IMG/VR virus record: IMGVR_UViG_3300042465_005944
Location: 1 to 39,801 of that record
DNA length: 39,801 nucleotides
Reading direction: 5' to 3' (one strand)
From: a virus
The translations under genes were made by a program, and so were the position numbers. The notes below the pieces were generated by a model. That model had not been told where the DNA came from. It saw nothing but the letters and a program-made list of their open reading frames with translations, and searched no databases. Positions within the stretch are counted from its first letter, which is position 1. Every line of letters begins with the position of its first letter. Shown piece after piece: positions 1 to 8,475 of the stretch.

Positions 1-101
1 GCTGCACCAGCGCCACCCGCCACACTGTTGCGCCGACCACCAGAACCGCCGCCGCCCGTGCCGCCTGCGCTGCCCGCAGTGCCCGTTGAGCCGCCAACGT
101 C
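1..101. repeat. Terminal redundancy, left copy (circular join)
   Basis: These bases recur at 39701..39801 with one difference (C at 94, G at 39794). The repeat lies inside a tail gene whose frame stays open through the join, so it is best read as an assembly overlap of a circular or circularly permuted genome of about 39,700 bp. A true packaged direct terminal repeat is possible but less likely in the middle of a gene. Confidence 0.9.
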
Positions 102-644
102 GCCGCCTCCACTGTTGGTGCCCGCGCCGCCACCACCCGCCGCCGGAACCTCGGGATTGCCAACACCCGAGAACGTGCCCGTCGCGATGCGGATGGCCGC
201 CGCCGAGACGTTGCCGCCACCGGCCGAGTGGTTTGCCCCGCGCGCCGACATGGAAATGCCGCCGCTAACGGTTAAAGAGCCAGCCACATAAATGACGGTA
301 AACAACTTCCGGTTCGTCGGGATCAGCGTTTGGCCGGAATTGACCGTCATATTTCCGTTGACCACGATGAACGCTGAGCGGCTGTCTTCCGTCGTCGTGA
401 ACCAGTCGGAGTTTGTGAAGCTTGATATGGTCTGCGCGCCGGATTTGATCGTGTAGTCATACGATCCAAGCGACTGCGAATTGATGGTCAGGGTGCCGCC
501 AGCAGTCGGCGCTGTCGCCGCCGCCGACACCATGGCTTCGCACATTTCTTTGATTGAGCCGTAGGAGACGTTGCCCCCGGCAAAGCCAGTAGCCGCCGCT
601 CGCCTTGCCCCAAAACCGATCAGGTGATTGACAGCTAGGCTCAT
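1..644 (-). CDS. Glycine-rich tail fibre/tip protein, N-terminal part
   Basis: This is the first 214 codons of a protein that continues, across the circular join, at 39702 down to the stop at 39265 (359 aa in total). ATG at 644 overlaps the stop of the upstream fibre gene in an ATGA. Residues 1-130 look globular and beta-rich, with a run of polar and Thr/Ser residues. From about residue 165 onward the chain becomes Gly/Ala/Ser/Thr-rich with many GG and GGG steps, typical of phage and phage-like fibre or adhesin tips. The gene follows two other fibre genes and precedes a fibre-assembly-like gene, so a distal tail role is inferred. No enzymatic motif is visible. Confidence 0.75.
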   Translation of the reverse strand, partial: MSLAVNHLIGFGARRAAATGFAGGNVSYGSIKEMCEAMVSAAATAPTAGGTLTINSQSLGSYDYTIKSGAQTISSFTNSDWFTTTEDSRSAFIVVNGNMTVNSGQTLIPTNRKLFTVIYVAGSLTVSGGISMSARGANHSAGGGNVSAAAIRIATGTFSGVGNPEVPAAGGGGAGTNSGGGDVGGSTGTAGSAGGTGGGGSGGRRNSVAGGAGA

Positions 645-2740
645 GCGTCGGTGCTCGCGTTGCTAGTATAAAAAACGACGACTTCGACCATGCGGAAGTC
701 CTCCGTCATCGTGTCTGCCACGTTGCCGGACGTCCGTTCTAAGCGCAGCCGAACCGTGTCTCCCGCTGATGGCGTGCTGCCAATCGTGATTGCACTGCTT
801 TCGCTTGAAATCAAAAGCCGGTTTGCTGTGCCGCCGTTCGTAATGGTAACATATTGCGCCGTGCCATAAGTCACAGCGACCGCTTCGGTCGTCGAGACCG
901 CCGCTCCGGACAGCCCAAACCGCGCCACGGTTGATGTTGCCGAGCCGGAAAAGCCTTTGACGATGAACGTGACGGTTCCAAGGTTCCACGATCTCGGAAA
1001 CGTCAGATTTGCGTAGGCATATTCCGTCGATCCGCCACCGTCAAAATCCAACACAGCTTGGTAGTCGGTGCCAGCCGCCAATTCTACTGTGGCTGCGGGC
1101 GGAGAGCCGGAGGCACCAATCGTCCACGCCGATGCAGGAATACAAATTGTTTCTTTGCCTACCTTCTTAATCAGCGTGCCTTCAATCGTCAGCTCGCCCG
1201 CCGCCGAGCGGGCGAGCGTTGTGTCCGTAGCGTGGCCGAGCTCCAGCGAGCCGACACCGAGCGCGGTGGATGTGGACGACGTGATGCCCGAGACGGGCAA
1301 GCCAGTACCATTAGTCAGCGTGATGCTAAACGGCGTACCACCCGCCCCGTTGAGCACGACGGGTGCACCCGCAGACCCAACGTTTACCGCCAGCGCCGTT
1401 GCAACGCCGGTTCCAAGCCCGCTCACACCCGTTGATATCGGCAGGTCGCTTGCGTTGGTTAGCGTACCCGACAAGGGCGTGCCCAATGCGCCACCGGGTG
1501 CAACGTAGTCCGTCCCCGCCACCGCCGCCGACAGAACACCGGACGTGCCTTTCAGCAGACCCGTCGTGCTCGCGCGTTTAATGACCTTGCCCGTGGTGCT
1601 TGAGAACAGCGCGATCTCGCTGTCCACCGACGCCGCCGGACCCGTCACGTCTCCCGTGCCGGCGCCGTCCGCGCCCTTGTCGCCGGTCCGCGAAAACATC
1701 ACCGCTACGGTGGAGGCGTTGGCGATGGTGCCCGCGCCGCCGATGTACGTTACCGGGAAGGTGTCATAGCTCCCCGCATCGGTGAGCGTGCCGGTAATGC
1801 GGTACTCGAGGAAATTTGTCCCAGGGGCCGCCACGTCCAAGATGCGAACAACGCCCTTGTCGGATGTGGTCGTGCCATCGTCCCACGTCGCCAGATAGGC
1901 CGCTTGCGAGGCGCTCTGCTGGTTGGTCTCGGAGATGTGCAACGCTGTGGCGCTCGCGGGCGTGGCGTTGTTCACCAGCAGCTTACCAGAGCCCGGATCG
2001 CCGCTGGTGCCAGTTGACCATGTATAGTCCAGACCAACATTAGGCCCGGCTGCGCCTGCAGATCCAGCCGAACCCGTCGCGCCGGGCTTGGTGTAGGTGA
2101 CGCCGAGCGGCGCATTGGCGGAGAACGAGCCCGCATGCGTGACGTAGGTGACGGCGAGGCGCGTGTAGCCGCTTTCGTCCGTGGAGGCGCCGGAGATCGT
2201 GAAGATAACGACGTTGGCCGGCGCGGTGCGGTTCTGAATAATCAGCGTGCCGCGATCCGTGCTGCCGACGTCATCCCAAGTCAGCACGTAGGCGCTGAGA
2301 TCCGCGCCGTTGGCGTCGTTGTCGTCGATGGCGATCTCGGTCACGCTCGACAGCGTGGCGTTATTGAAGCGGACGTAGCCGCTGCCCGGATCGGCGTTGG
2401 TGGTAATCGAGGTCGAGAACGTGTAGGCGAGGCCGGGCGCCGAAAGCAGCAGGTTCGTGTCGGTGCCCGCGCTGTCCTTGAATTTGAGCGTGGTGACGCC
2501 GCCGACATCGGCCACATACAGCCGCCCGACGTTGGCCGATGGTGACGTGACGGTGGTTTCGTCGAAGTCGATGTGCGCGGTTATTTTACCTTTGCCGGAG
2601 ACGGACAAACTGTCCGTTAACGCGGTCTCGATGTCGTCGAGCGTCGTGTTCCAATCGCTCTCGTCGATAGTCTGGCCCTCGACGGCCGGGTTAAAGCTGT
2701 TCGTCGGCGCCGTGTAGACGCCCGATGCATCGCGGCTCAT
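641..2740 (-). CDS. Tail fibre protein with duplicated domain and collagen-like linkers
   Basis: This 699-aa protein starts with a short adaptor-like segment (residues 1-100). Two related domains follow, at about 103-219 and 236-353. Both open with a Tyr-Thr-(Phe/Trp)-Ser-Thr element and a (D)PGSG(Y/K) turn, contain TWDD in the middle, and close into a Val-Thr-Tyr strand. Each is followed by a short collagen-like Gly-X-Y run (GATGSAGSAG and GDKGADGAG). The remainder is Thr/Ser/Gly-rich beta structure ending in a possible receptor-binding head. It overlaps its neighbours by four bases at each end, inside a fibre gene group. Role as a host-recognition fibre is inferred from composition and position. 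Confidence 0.75.
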   Translation of the reverse strand: MSRDASGVYTAPTNSFNPAVEGQTIDESDWNTTLDDIETALTDSLSVSGKGKITAHIDFDETTVTSPSANVGRLYVADVGGVTTLKFKDSAGTDTNLLLSAPGLAYTFSTSITTNADPGSGYVRFNNATLSSVTEIAIDDNDANGADLSAYVLTWDDVGSTDRGTLIIQNRTAPANVVIFTISGASTDESGYTRLAVTYVTHAGSFSANAPLGVTYTKPGATGSAGSAGAAGPNVGLDYTWSTGTSGDPGSGKLLVNNATPASATALHISETNQQSASQAAYLATWDDGTTTSDKGVVRILDVAAPGTNFLEYRITGTLTDAGSYDTFPVTYIGGAGTIANASTVAVMFSRTGDKGADGAGTGDVTGPAASVDSEIALFSSTTGKVIKRASTTGLLKGTSGVLSAAVAGTDYVAPGGALGTPLSGTLTNASDLPISTGVSGLGTGVATALAVNVGSAGAPVVLNGAGGTPFSITLTNGTGLPVSGITSSTSTALGVGSLELGHATDTTLARSAAGELTIEGTLIKKVGKETICIPASAWTIGASGSPPAATVELAAGTDYQAVLDFDGGGSTEYAYANLTFPRSWNLGTVTFIVKGFSGSATSTVARFGLSGAAVSTTEAVAVTYGTAQYVTITNGGTANRLLISSESSAITIGSTPSAGDTVRLRLERTSGNVADTMTEDFRMVEVVVFYTSNASTDA

Positions 2741-3720
2741 CAGCCCTTAACCTCCGTGACCTTGATCCACGACTTCGCGGCGCCGCCGAACAGCCGCCCG
2801 CCTGATCGTTTGTTGAGATACCAGTTGCGCGAGGCGTTGGCGCCAACGCGAATGGAGATGGTTTTCGCGGATGTCGATCCGGCCTGATAGCGCACGCCGA
2901 CGCAGACTGTCTCCGGCAACGTATCCACCTGATGCGCGGTTGCCTGAATGCAGGTCGTGCCGTCGAACAGCGCAAGGCCAAAATTGTCGGCCACAGCGGC
3001 TTCCATGAACACCAGCGCCTCGACGATGAGATAATTGCTGGCACTGGACGGCGTGTGGCTGACGGAGACGACCTCTGTGCCCTCGCTCGATGTGGGCACC
3101 GTGTCGTCAAGCGGCAGGGTTGTTGAGTTGGTCGCCGTAGTCGTCGTCTCGGCGTAGCTGACGGCCACCACCGCGCCCGCCGCGACCTTGGCAGCCGTCA
3201 CGGCGCTATCGTTCATCTTTCCCGTGGTGACGGCGCTGTCAGCAATGTCCGCCGTCTCGATGGAGCCTGCCGGGAGCGCAACTGTGCCGGCGGAGACGGT
3301 GAGCCCGTCAGACAGCGTGGGGGCCGCGCCAAACGTCACTGCGCCCGAGAACGTCGGCGTTCCCGCCAGCGTGCCGGAGAGCGTCGCCCCGGCAATCGTC
3401 GGCGTGGTAAGGGACGCTGAACTCGCCGTCAGCCCCGTGATCGTGAACGCCGTACTGGTGGCGCTGGCGATTTCCGTGCCGCCCGCAGAGAAGCCCAGCG
3501 TGTCGGCTGCCTTGCGAAAAACACCCGTGTTTGTATCGCCCGAGAACGCCAGACCGGGAGCCGTGGCAGAGCCCGCCGTCGCCTGCAGCTGCCCGGTCAT
3601 TGCCGCCTGGCCATCGCGAGGCAAGCTGTTCGTGATTTCAGACGCCACGTCGGTGAAGTTGGCGTTCATCGATGACGACGAAATCGTTGTGCCACTCGAA
3701 AACGAGTTAGCCACGCTCAT
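2740..3720 (-). CDS. Tail fibre protein
   Basis: From ATG 3720 the protein is 326 aa and begins MSVANSFSSG. An upstream in-frame ATG at 3783 would add a very Arg-rich stretch that looks non-coding, so the shorter start is preferred, although the ribosome site there is only moderate. The body is Ser/Thr/Ala/Gly-rich with many short beta repeats (about residues 60-200), including the TGVFR element often seen in fibre proteins. It is followed by a more globular C-terminal domain (about 215-326). It is the first gene of the fibre group after the ejection proteins. Function as an attachment or baseplate-proximal fibre is inferred. Confidence 0.7.
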   Translation of the reverse strand: MSVANSFSSGTTISSSSMNANFTDVASEITNSLPRDGQAAMTGQLQATAGSATAPGLAFSGDTNTGVFRKAADTLGFSAGGTEIASATSTAFTITGLTASSASLTTPTIAGATLSGTLAGTPTFSGAVTFGAAPTLSDGLTVSAGTVALPAGSIETADIADSAVTTGKMNDSAVTAAKVAAGAVVAVSYAETTTTATNSTTLPLDDTVPTSSEGTEVVSVSHTPSSASNYLIVEALVFMEAAVADNFGLALFDGTTCIQATAHQVDTLPETVCVGVRYQAGSTSAKTISIRVGANASRNWYLNKRSGGRLFGGAAKSWIKVTEVKG

Positions 3721-3777
3721 CGTCCCAGATCCGTTGCGCGCTATGACACGTCTCCTTGGTCTGCTACGCAAAACGGG

Positions 3778-3891
3778 ATGCAAAAATGGATTCGACTAGC
3801 CAAGCACATGGCGCCGCGCGTGGCGGCTCACATGCTCGGCTTGTTGATTGGGCTACTGATCTTAAAGCCACTATTACGCTGGCTAGGGTGA
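3778..3891 (+). CDS. Possible 37-aa membrane peptide on the opposite strand
   Basis: A short plus-strand frame starts MQKWIRLAKH and runs to TGA at 3889-3891. Residues 1-18 are basic, then about 15 hydrophobic residues (LGLLIGLLILKPLL) form a possible membrane segment. It fills the gap between two late minus-strand genes and overlaps the end of the ejection-protein gene by nine bases. There is no good Shine-Dalgarno site, since GGG directly abuts the ATG. It may be a chance frame. It is listed because the gap is otherwise empty and the peptide looks like a small lysis or toxin-type peptide. Confidence 0.25.
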   Translation: MQKWIRLAKHMAPRVAAHMLGLLIGLLILKPLLRWLG

Positions 3892-5916
3892 TCCGGTGCC
3901 CGCTGCCGTGGCGCCGCCGATCAGCTCTTGCGCGAGCCGTGCGCGAGCTTCCGGCACATTCCCGGCCTGCCGCATGGCTTCTTGGAGCGCACGGCGCACC
4001 TCGCGCGGGTTGCGTTCCATGGCGGCGTTGATGATGGCATTTGCCGACGATGGTGTCAGGCCTGAGAACCGCTGCGCCTGCCGTGTCAGCATATTAAAGG
4101 CCGGCTCTAAACGCCCTGTCGCCGCCTGCGCCGCGCCGACCGCCATACGCATCGGTTGGCCTGCCTCATCCGCTTGAGCAAGCTGCTTGGCCGTGGTCGG
4201 CCCGCCCTGCACCGCTTTGCGGGTGTCGGCCATCTTGGCCTCGAGCACGAGCGAGCGCTGGAACTCGCGGAACTGCTGCCGGGTCGGGAAGATGATTTCG
4301 AGCCGCTGCTGCATATCTGGCGATGAGAAGATATTTTCGGTGCGGTCCCTCGTGACATTGCCGCGCATCACGTCGCCGATGATCGCGCGACCGGAACCAC
4401 GACGGAATGCCTGCGCAACGGCAGGGCCAGCCTGTGCGGCCTGCTGCATCCGCTCTGCTAGTTGTTCGAGTGGCAGATTCTTGAATGTATCGAAACCGTC
4501 CTCGGCCGCGTTCAAAATAGCCTCTTGATCTGCAAATCTTTCATTTGCCGCACGGAACCGGGCGTTATGCGTCCCGAGCAGCCCTGAAAATTCTGTCCGC
4601 AACCGCTGCAGATCGTTGGCCGTCCAGTTCGCCACAGGGTCGGGCTGACCGCTCCGCAGATTTCTGAGCTGCGTGTCGATTTGCATGCGTGTCCGGTGCA
4701 GCATCTCCCACGGGTTTAAGTCGGCATTAGTGCCTCTCATGCCGCGCACGTTCTGCTGCGTCAGATCATAGAGCCGCTGCATATAAGGCCGGCTGCCGAT
4801 GAACTCGACAATCTGTGTCGCAGCCGCTGGAGAAACGGGCGTATTGTATGCTGCGCCATAAGCACGGCCCGCGTCGTCGGCCTGCTGTGCGGCTAATGCT
4901 GTATTCTGTGCGCCGTAGTCCAAGCCGCCGAGATGCCGATCTACATCGACGTTGATGCGATGCCACTGGTTGCCTTGCCGAGTGTCGAGCCTCTTGCGCA
5001 ACCGCTCCGCGCCTGTGCTCTGTGTATTCGCTGCGCTGCGCAACAAATTTCTCGTGTTCTCGCCGCCAAAGTCGGCTAACATCATGTTCTTGCCGGCGTC
5101 GTCGGCTGCGTCCATTCTGTTAGTGAGCCGCTGAAATGCCTCACGGTATCCCGGTTGTGCCGCTGCCTCGCCGGACACATCACGCATCAGCGCTTCTGCG
5201 AGCTTTTCCCGCCCGACTGCTTGCGGGTTTATCGCAGCTCGCACAGGCGTGGAAAGCCCTCGTGCAATTGCTGAAACGCCATCAACAAGCGCGGGAGCGG
5301 CTGCACCGAATGCACCTCCGAGCGCGGCCCCGGACGCTGAATTAGCCGCACGCTCCGCAACGCCACCTTCGCCTTGACCTAGCCCATAGGCGGCTCCATA
5401 AGCCGCGCCCTCGCGAACGCCTGCAACCGTTCGCGCGCCAAGATTTGCGCCGGAGTTAGCGGCCAGCTGCCCAAAGCCCAATGTACGAGCCGCCCCCGCG
5501 ACCGGCTCCATCGCAGCGGGAGCGGCTCGCGCGGCCACCCCCGCGACTCTAGCGGCACCGAACGGCAACGCCACGCCGCCTGCGATTTCTCCGCCGTAGT
5601 AGGCAACGGGCTGATCTGCCGCCGCCTGCTTCTGCGCCGCCCGCGCTTCGTCGCGGCCTTTAGCGTAGGCATCGGAAAACCCACCGCCAGTTATGGCCGA
5701 GACAGCGCCTTTGCCGGCGCCGTACAGTTCGTCGCCAAACCCAAACGTAAGGCCCTGCGAGGCTCCCAGCGCAGCGGCTTTAAGCGCGCCGGTCTGCGGT
5801 TGCTTAGCGCCGGTCTGGGACTGCACAAACGCTAAAACGTCTTTTTCTGACGCGCCGTCAGGGGCTGTGATCTCGTATCGTGCGCCATCTGGGCCGGTGA
5901 TCTCATAGCGCGCCAT
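3883..5916 (-). CDS. Large internal virion/DNA ejection protein
   Basis: This 677-aa protein starts with two copies of a short motif (YEITGPDGAR and YEITAPDGAS), then a stretch ending VLAFVQSQ. A long Ala/Gly-rich region with helical, weakly hydrophobic segments follows (about 45-215). The C-terminal half (about 235-670) is charged and helical, with many Gln, Arg and Asn residues. ATG at 5916 overlaps the stop of the preceding gene. The layout of Gly/Ala-rich membrane-active N-terminus and long helical tail, and the position between adaptor and fibre genes, match podovirus ejection proteins that cross the cell envelope during DNA entry. There is no recognised catalytic motif, and assignment rests on context. 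Confidence 0.6.
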   Translation of the reverse strand: MARYEITGPDGARYEITAPDGASEKDVLAFVQSQTGAKQPQTGALKAAALGASQGLTFGFGDELYGAGKGAVSAITGGGFSDAYAKGRDEARAAQKQAAADQPVAYYGGEIAGGVALPFGAARVAGVAARAAPAAMEPVAGAARTLGFGQLAANSGANLGARTVAGVREGAAYGAAYGLGQGEGGVAERAANSASGAALGGAFGAAAPALVDGVSAIARGLSTPVRAAINPQAVGREKLAEALMRDVSGEAAAQPGYREAFQRLTNRMDAADDAGKNMMLADFGGENTRNLLRSAANTQSTGAERLRKRLDTRQGNQWHRINVDVDRHLGGLDYGAQNTALAAQQADDAGRAYGAAYNTPVSPAAATQIVEFIGSRPYMQRLYDLTQQNVRGMRGTNADLNPWEMLHRTRMQIDTQLRNLRSGQPDPVANWTANDLQRLRTEFSGLLGTHNARFRAANERFADQEAILNAAEDGFDTFKNLPLEQLAERMQQAAQAGPAVAQAFRRGSGRAIIGDVMRGNVTRDRTENIFSSPDMQQRLEIIFPTRQQFREFQRSLVLEAKMADTRKAVQGGPTTAKQLAQADEAGQPMRMAVGAAQAATGRLEPAFNMLTRQAQRFSGLTPSSANAIINAAMERNPREVRRALQEAMRQAGNVPEARARLAQELIGGATAAGTGSP

Positions 5917-7208
5917 CAGTCAAGCCTCCGAATAGAGAAGCCGGCAGAAGCGGGCTGCGCGGCCGGCGTAGCGCCGCCGTCTTGTTCGCGCATGCGCTGC
6001 CGCATCTCCTGATCAAAGCCGGGGTTCATGCGGTCGAACACAGGGCCAGAACTGGCGCGGAGCTTGCGGGCCTCTGCTACGCGCCGCTCGACTTTCTGCT
6101 TCTGCACTTCCGGACTGTCGCCCGGCTGCGGGAAGTATGTCGGAAAATACAGTTTCCACTCGGTTTCCGTGACCGCCGCGCCAGTATCCTTGCGCAACAG
6201 CGCGGCGATCCACTCGCGTGCGCCGCCTTGGTACTGGCGCCATTTTTCAGAGTTGAACAGGTTGAACGGAATAATCCCGAAGTTGTCGTCAGGCCAAAAC
6301 GCATTCTTAGTCGCGCCGGGATTGTATTTCGGATTGTCCGGCGTGCCGATGTTGCCGCGCATGACGATTTCGGCTCGTCCCATGCGCTCAGCCCAGAGCG
6401 CATCTTTGGTCTGGTATTCTTTTGGATCTTCATCCTTGCCCATAATTTTCATGGCTTCTTTGGGCTGTCCGAGCACGAGCGCTTGCCCTGCACGCCTTTT
6501 GCGGTCGGCATCTGCCTGCTCTGGCGCAATGGCCGGAGAAACGAGCGGAGAGTAAGGATCTTTAGGCGCGGCAACCGTGCTAGGCGCAGGCGCGGCTTGC
6601 GCAAGTGCGGGGGCCGCGAACCGTCCCGCTCCAGGTTCTGGCATTGGCTGCGCTTGCGGCGTGGCCTGAGCCTGCCCCTGCGCCGGAGCAGCCGGCGGCA
6701 TCAGCCCTAGCGCCTCAGCCTGACGCAACAGTTGTCTCTGCTCAGCCTCGCTCTTGGCGTTCATGAGCTTCAACTGCATTTCGTGCTGCAGGTTGGTCAT
6801 CCGCTCGGCATGGGCTTGGCTAGCCGCTTGCTGTTGGCGCTGGAACCCTTGGCTAGCCGCCTGCTGCGAACGGGTGAAGTCCTGCTGAATCGCCGTATTC
6901 CCCATCGACATAGCGGCGTCGGTCGTCCACGGGTCCGTGACGCCGGCCGTTGCTGCTGCCTTGGGATCTTTCATCGCCTGCCGCATGAACGCGCCGCGTG
7001 AGGCGATGCCTTCCTTTTCGCCGTCAGATGCGGTGCGCCCGTAATAGCCGCCCATGCCGCCCTGCAGCACGCGGGCGAGCGCCTGCGTCCAGTGCCCGAC
7101 AGGCGATGCGTCGGTGCCTTGCTGCATTAGCGACATGGCCAGCTTTCGGCGCTGGTCAACGTCGGTCGGTGTCATCGATGGATTTGAATATGCGATCGGT
7201 GCGGCCAT
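5916..7208 (-). CDS. Probable internal virion/ejection protein (Gln/Ala-rich)
   Basis: This 430-aa protein has a good ribosome site (AAGGGAAA) before ATG 7208. Residues 110-180 are a Gln/Ala-rich predicted coiled coil with repeated QQAAS units. Residues 175-235 are Pro/Ala/Gln-rich and probably disordered. Residues 260-400 form a more conserved globular part with several Trp and Tyr residues. It sits between two other presumed ejection proteins. It is likely a virion-internal or tail protein. No enzyme motif was found. Confidence 0.55.
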   Translation of the reverse strand: MAAPIAYSNPSMTPTDVDQRRKLAMSLMQQGTDASPVGHWTQALARVLQGGMGGYYGRTASDGEKEGIASRGAFMRQAMKDPKAAATAGVTDPWTTDAAMSMGNTAIQQDFTRSQQAASQGFQRQQQAASQAHAERMTNLQHEMQLKLMNAKSEAEQRQLLRQAEALGLMPPAAPAQGQAQATPQAQPMPEPGAGRFAAPALAQAAPAPSTVAAPKDPYSPLVSPAIAPEQADADRKRRAGQALVLGQPKEAMKIMGKDEDPKEYQTKDALWAERMGRAEIVMRGNIGTPDNPKYNPGATKNAFWPDDNFGIIPFNLFNSEKWRQYQGGAREWIAALLRKDTGAAVTETEWKLYFPTYFPQPGDSPEVQKQKVERRVAEARKLRASSGPVFDRMNPGFDQEMRQRMREQDGGATPAAQPASAGFSIRRLD

Positions 7209-7220
7209 GTCGGATTTCCC

Positions 7221-8072
7221 TTAGACCGGAGCCCACGAAATGTTGCTCGGCTTAACCTTGGCTTGGCTGCCAGCCGCAGCACCGAACAGGGAACCACCGA
7301 TGCTGGCACCGATAGGACCACCCACGGCGGCTCCGGCAAGCGTTCCGCCGATGCTGGCCAGCCCGCCGATCATGGCGTTGCGCTGCGCCATCTGCTGCTG
7401 ATACTGCTGCATCTGCTGATTGTAGGCGGTCTGATTAAGGCCGGCCACGTCGACATTTTGCACGCCGACCTGCGGAACGTTGACCTGATCCAGAGACAGC
7501 GCATCGTTGCCGAACTGGACACCGGGGTTGAGCTCGCCTAACTGCTGCTGGCGGTCGGCCAAGCCCTGCTGGAACATCTGCCCCTGCAGCTGCGTGACGA
7601 GGTTGTTGCGGGCTTCGTTCTGCTGGAGGGCCAGATCGTTGCCGGCGTCGGTGAATGCTTCGCTGCCGCGCTCAAAGCCCTGGTTCCGCAGCTTAGTTTC
7701 GAGCTGATCCGTCTGCCGCTGCATCCGGGGCTCGAGGTTGGCGCTGGCGTAGCCGTAGGCGCGGTCGAAGGCGGCATTCGAACCCATGTCGGGGCGGCTA
7801 CTCACCGTGTCGAAATACCTCTGCCCGAGGTCCGCCAGCCCGCCCGCGTACATCTGCCCGGTCTGGCCGAGGTTTTGTTGCGCCGAGAAGATCGGGTTGC
7901 CCCGGCTGTCGGTGCCGGTCTGGCTGTAGTTCAGCGTGTTGCCGAGGGCGTCGGTCTGGTTGACGCGGTTCATGGCCGCGTTCTGGAACGCATTGGCCGT
8001 GTTTTGCTGATTGGCCTGCGCAGTCACGGCTCCAACGTTCATCGGCTCAGGCGCCTTAGGCTTCGATCCCAT
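7221..8072 (-). CDS. Probable ejection/tail-needle-region protein with glycine-zipper C-terminus
   Basis: This is a 283-aa protein with ribosome site GGGAAG before ATG 8072. Residues 10-215 are extremely Asn/Gln-rich with helical repeats (QQNLGQTGQM and similar). Residues 230-270 are a Gly/Ala-rich hydrophobic stretch with GG-x-G spacing (IGGTLAGAAVGGPIGASIGG), a glycine-zipper pattern able to insert into membranes. The gene overlaps the acetyltransferase-like gene upstream. This architecture is seen in phage proteins that form or line the DNA ejection conduit. The role is inferred from composition and position. Confidence 0.55.
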   Translation of the reverse strand: MGSKPKAPEPMNVGAVTAQANQQNTANAFQNAAMNRVNQTDALGNTLNYSQTGTDSRGNPIFSAQQNLGQTGQMYAGGLADLGQRYFDTVSSRPDMGSNAAFDRAYGYASANLEPRMQRQTDQLETKLRNQGFERGSEAFTDAGNDLALQQNEARNNLVTQLQGQMFQQGLADRQQQLGELNPGVQFGNDALSLDQVNVPQVGVQNVDVAGLNQTAYNQQMQQYQQQMAQRNAMIGGLASIGGTLAGAAVGGPIGASIGGSLFGAAAGSQAKVKPSNISWAPV

Positions 8073-8475
8073 TTTCTTCCCTCTTGAGCCAGCGGCACGT
8101 CTCTGCCGTCATGAACCAGCACAACGCATCCCCGTGCGGGCCGTAATAGCGCTTGCGCACGCCGTCGAACGTGAACCCCCACTTTGGCGCGGCTTTCTTC
8201 GTGCCCTTGTTCGATTTCGCGGCCTTGATCTCGAGCCGCGTCACGCCCTGGTTGAACACCCAGGGGAAAAACTGCTTCGCGACATCGTTGGAGACGCGCC
8301 CGTGCACCTCAAGCTCTGCCGTCCACGGGTTGTAGACGTGGAGCAGCAGCGCCCCGCACAGCACGCCGTCGCGGTCGATGATGCCGAGCGCCACATCGGG
8401 GTTGCGCCCAAGCCCGCCGTTGACGCGGGAGGCCCATGCGATGACGGTCTGATCGTGGCCCGAGACGAGGTTCAT
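8056..8475 (-). CDS. GNAT-like acetyltransferase in the virion cluster
   Basis: This 139-aa protein overlaps the end of the large polyvalent gene (ATGA at 8475). The order of elements fits a small GNAT fold: N-terminal helix and strand with ALGIIDRDG, a central beta-strand segment (GALLLHVYNPWTAELEV), a helix, and a C-terminal W-GF-FDGVRKRYYG segment that matches the end of many GNAT proteins. The acetyl-CoA pyrophosphate loop (Q/RxxGxG/A) is not clear, so catalytic activity is uncertain. Similar small proteins occur between tail genes of podoviruses. It could have an assembly role rather than an enzymatic one. Confidence 0.5.
   Translation of the reverse strand: MNLVSGHDQTVIAWASRVNGGLGRNPDVALGIIDRDGVLCGALLLHVYNPWTAELEVHGRVSNDVAKQFFPWVFNQGVTRLEIKAAKSNKGTKKAAPKWGFTFDGVRKRYYGPHGDALCWFMTAETCRWLKREENGIEA

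Noticed and set aside
28-291. Pro-rich plus-strand frame
   Set aside because: It is the antisense shadow of the poly-Gly fibre gene on the minus strand.
1-3720. Invertible tail-fibre segment acted on by the serine recombinase
   Set aside because: I saw no inverted crossover-like repeats flanking the fibre genes and no truncated alternative fibre ends.
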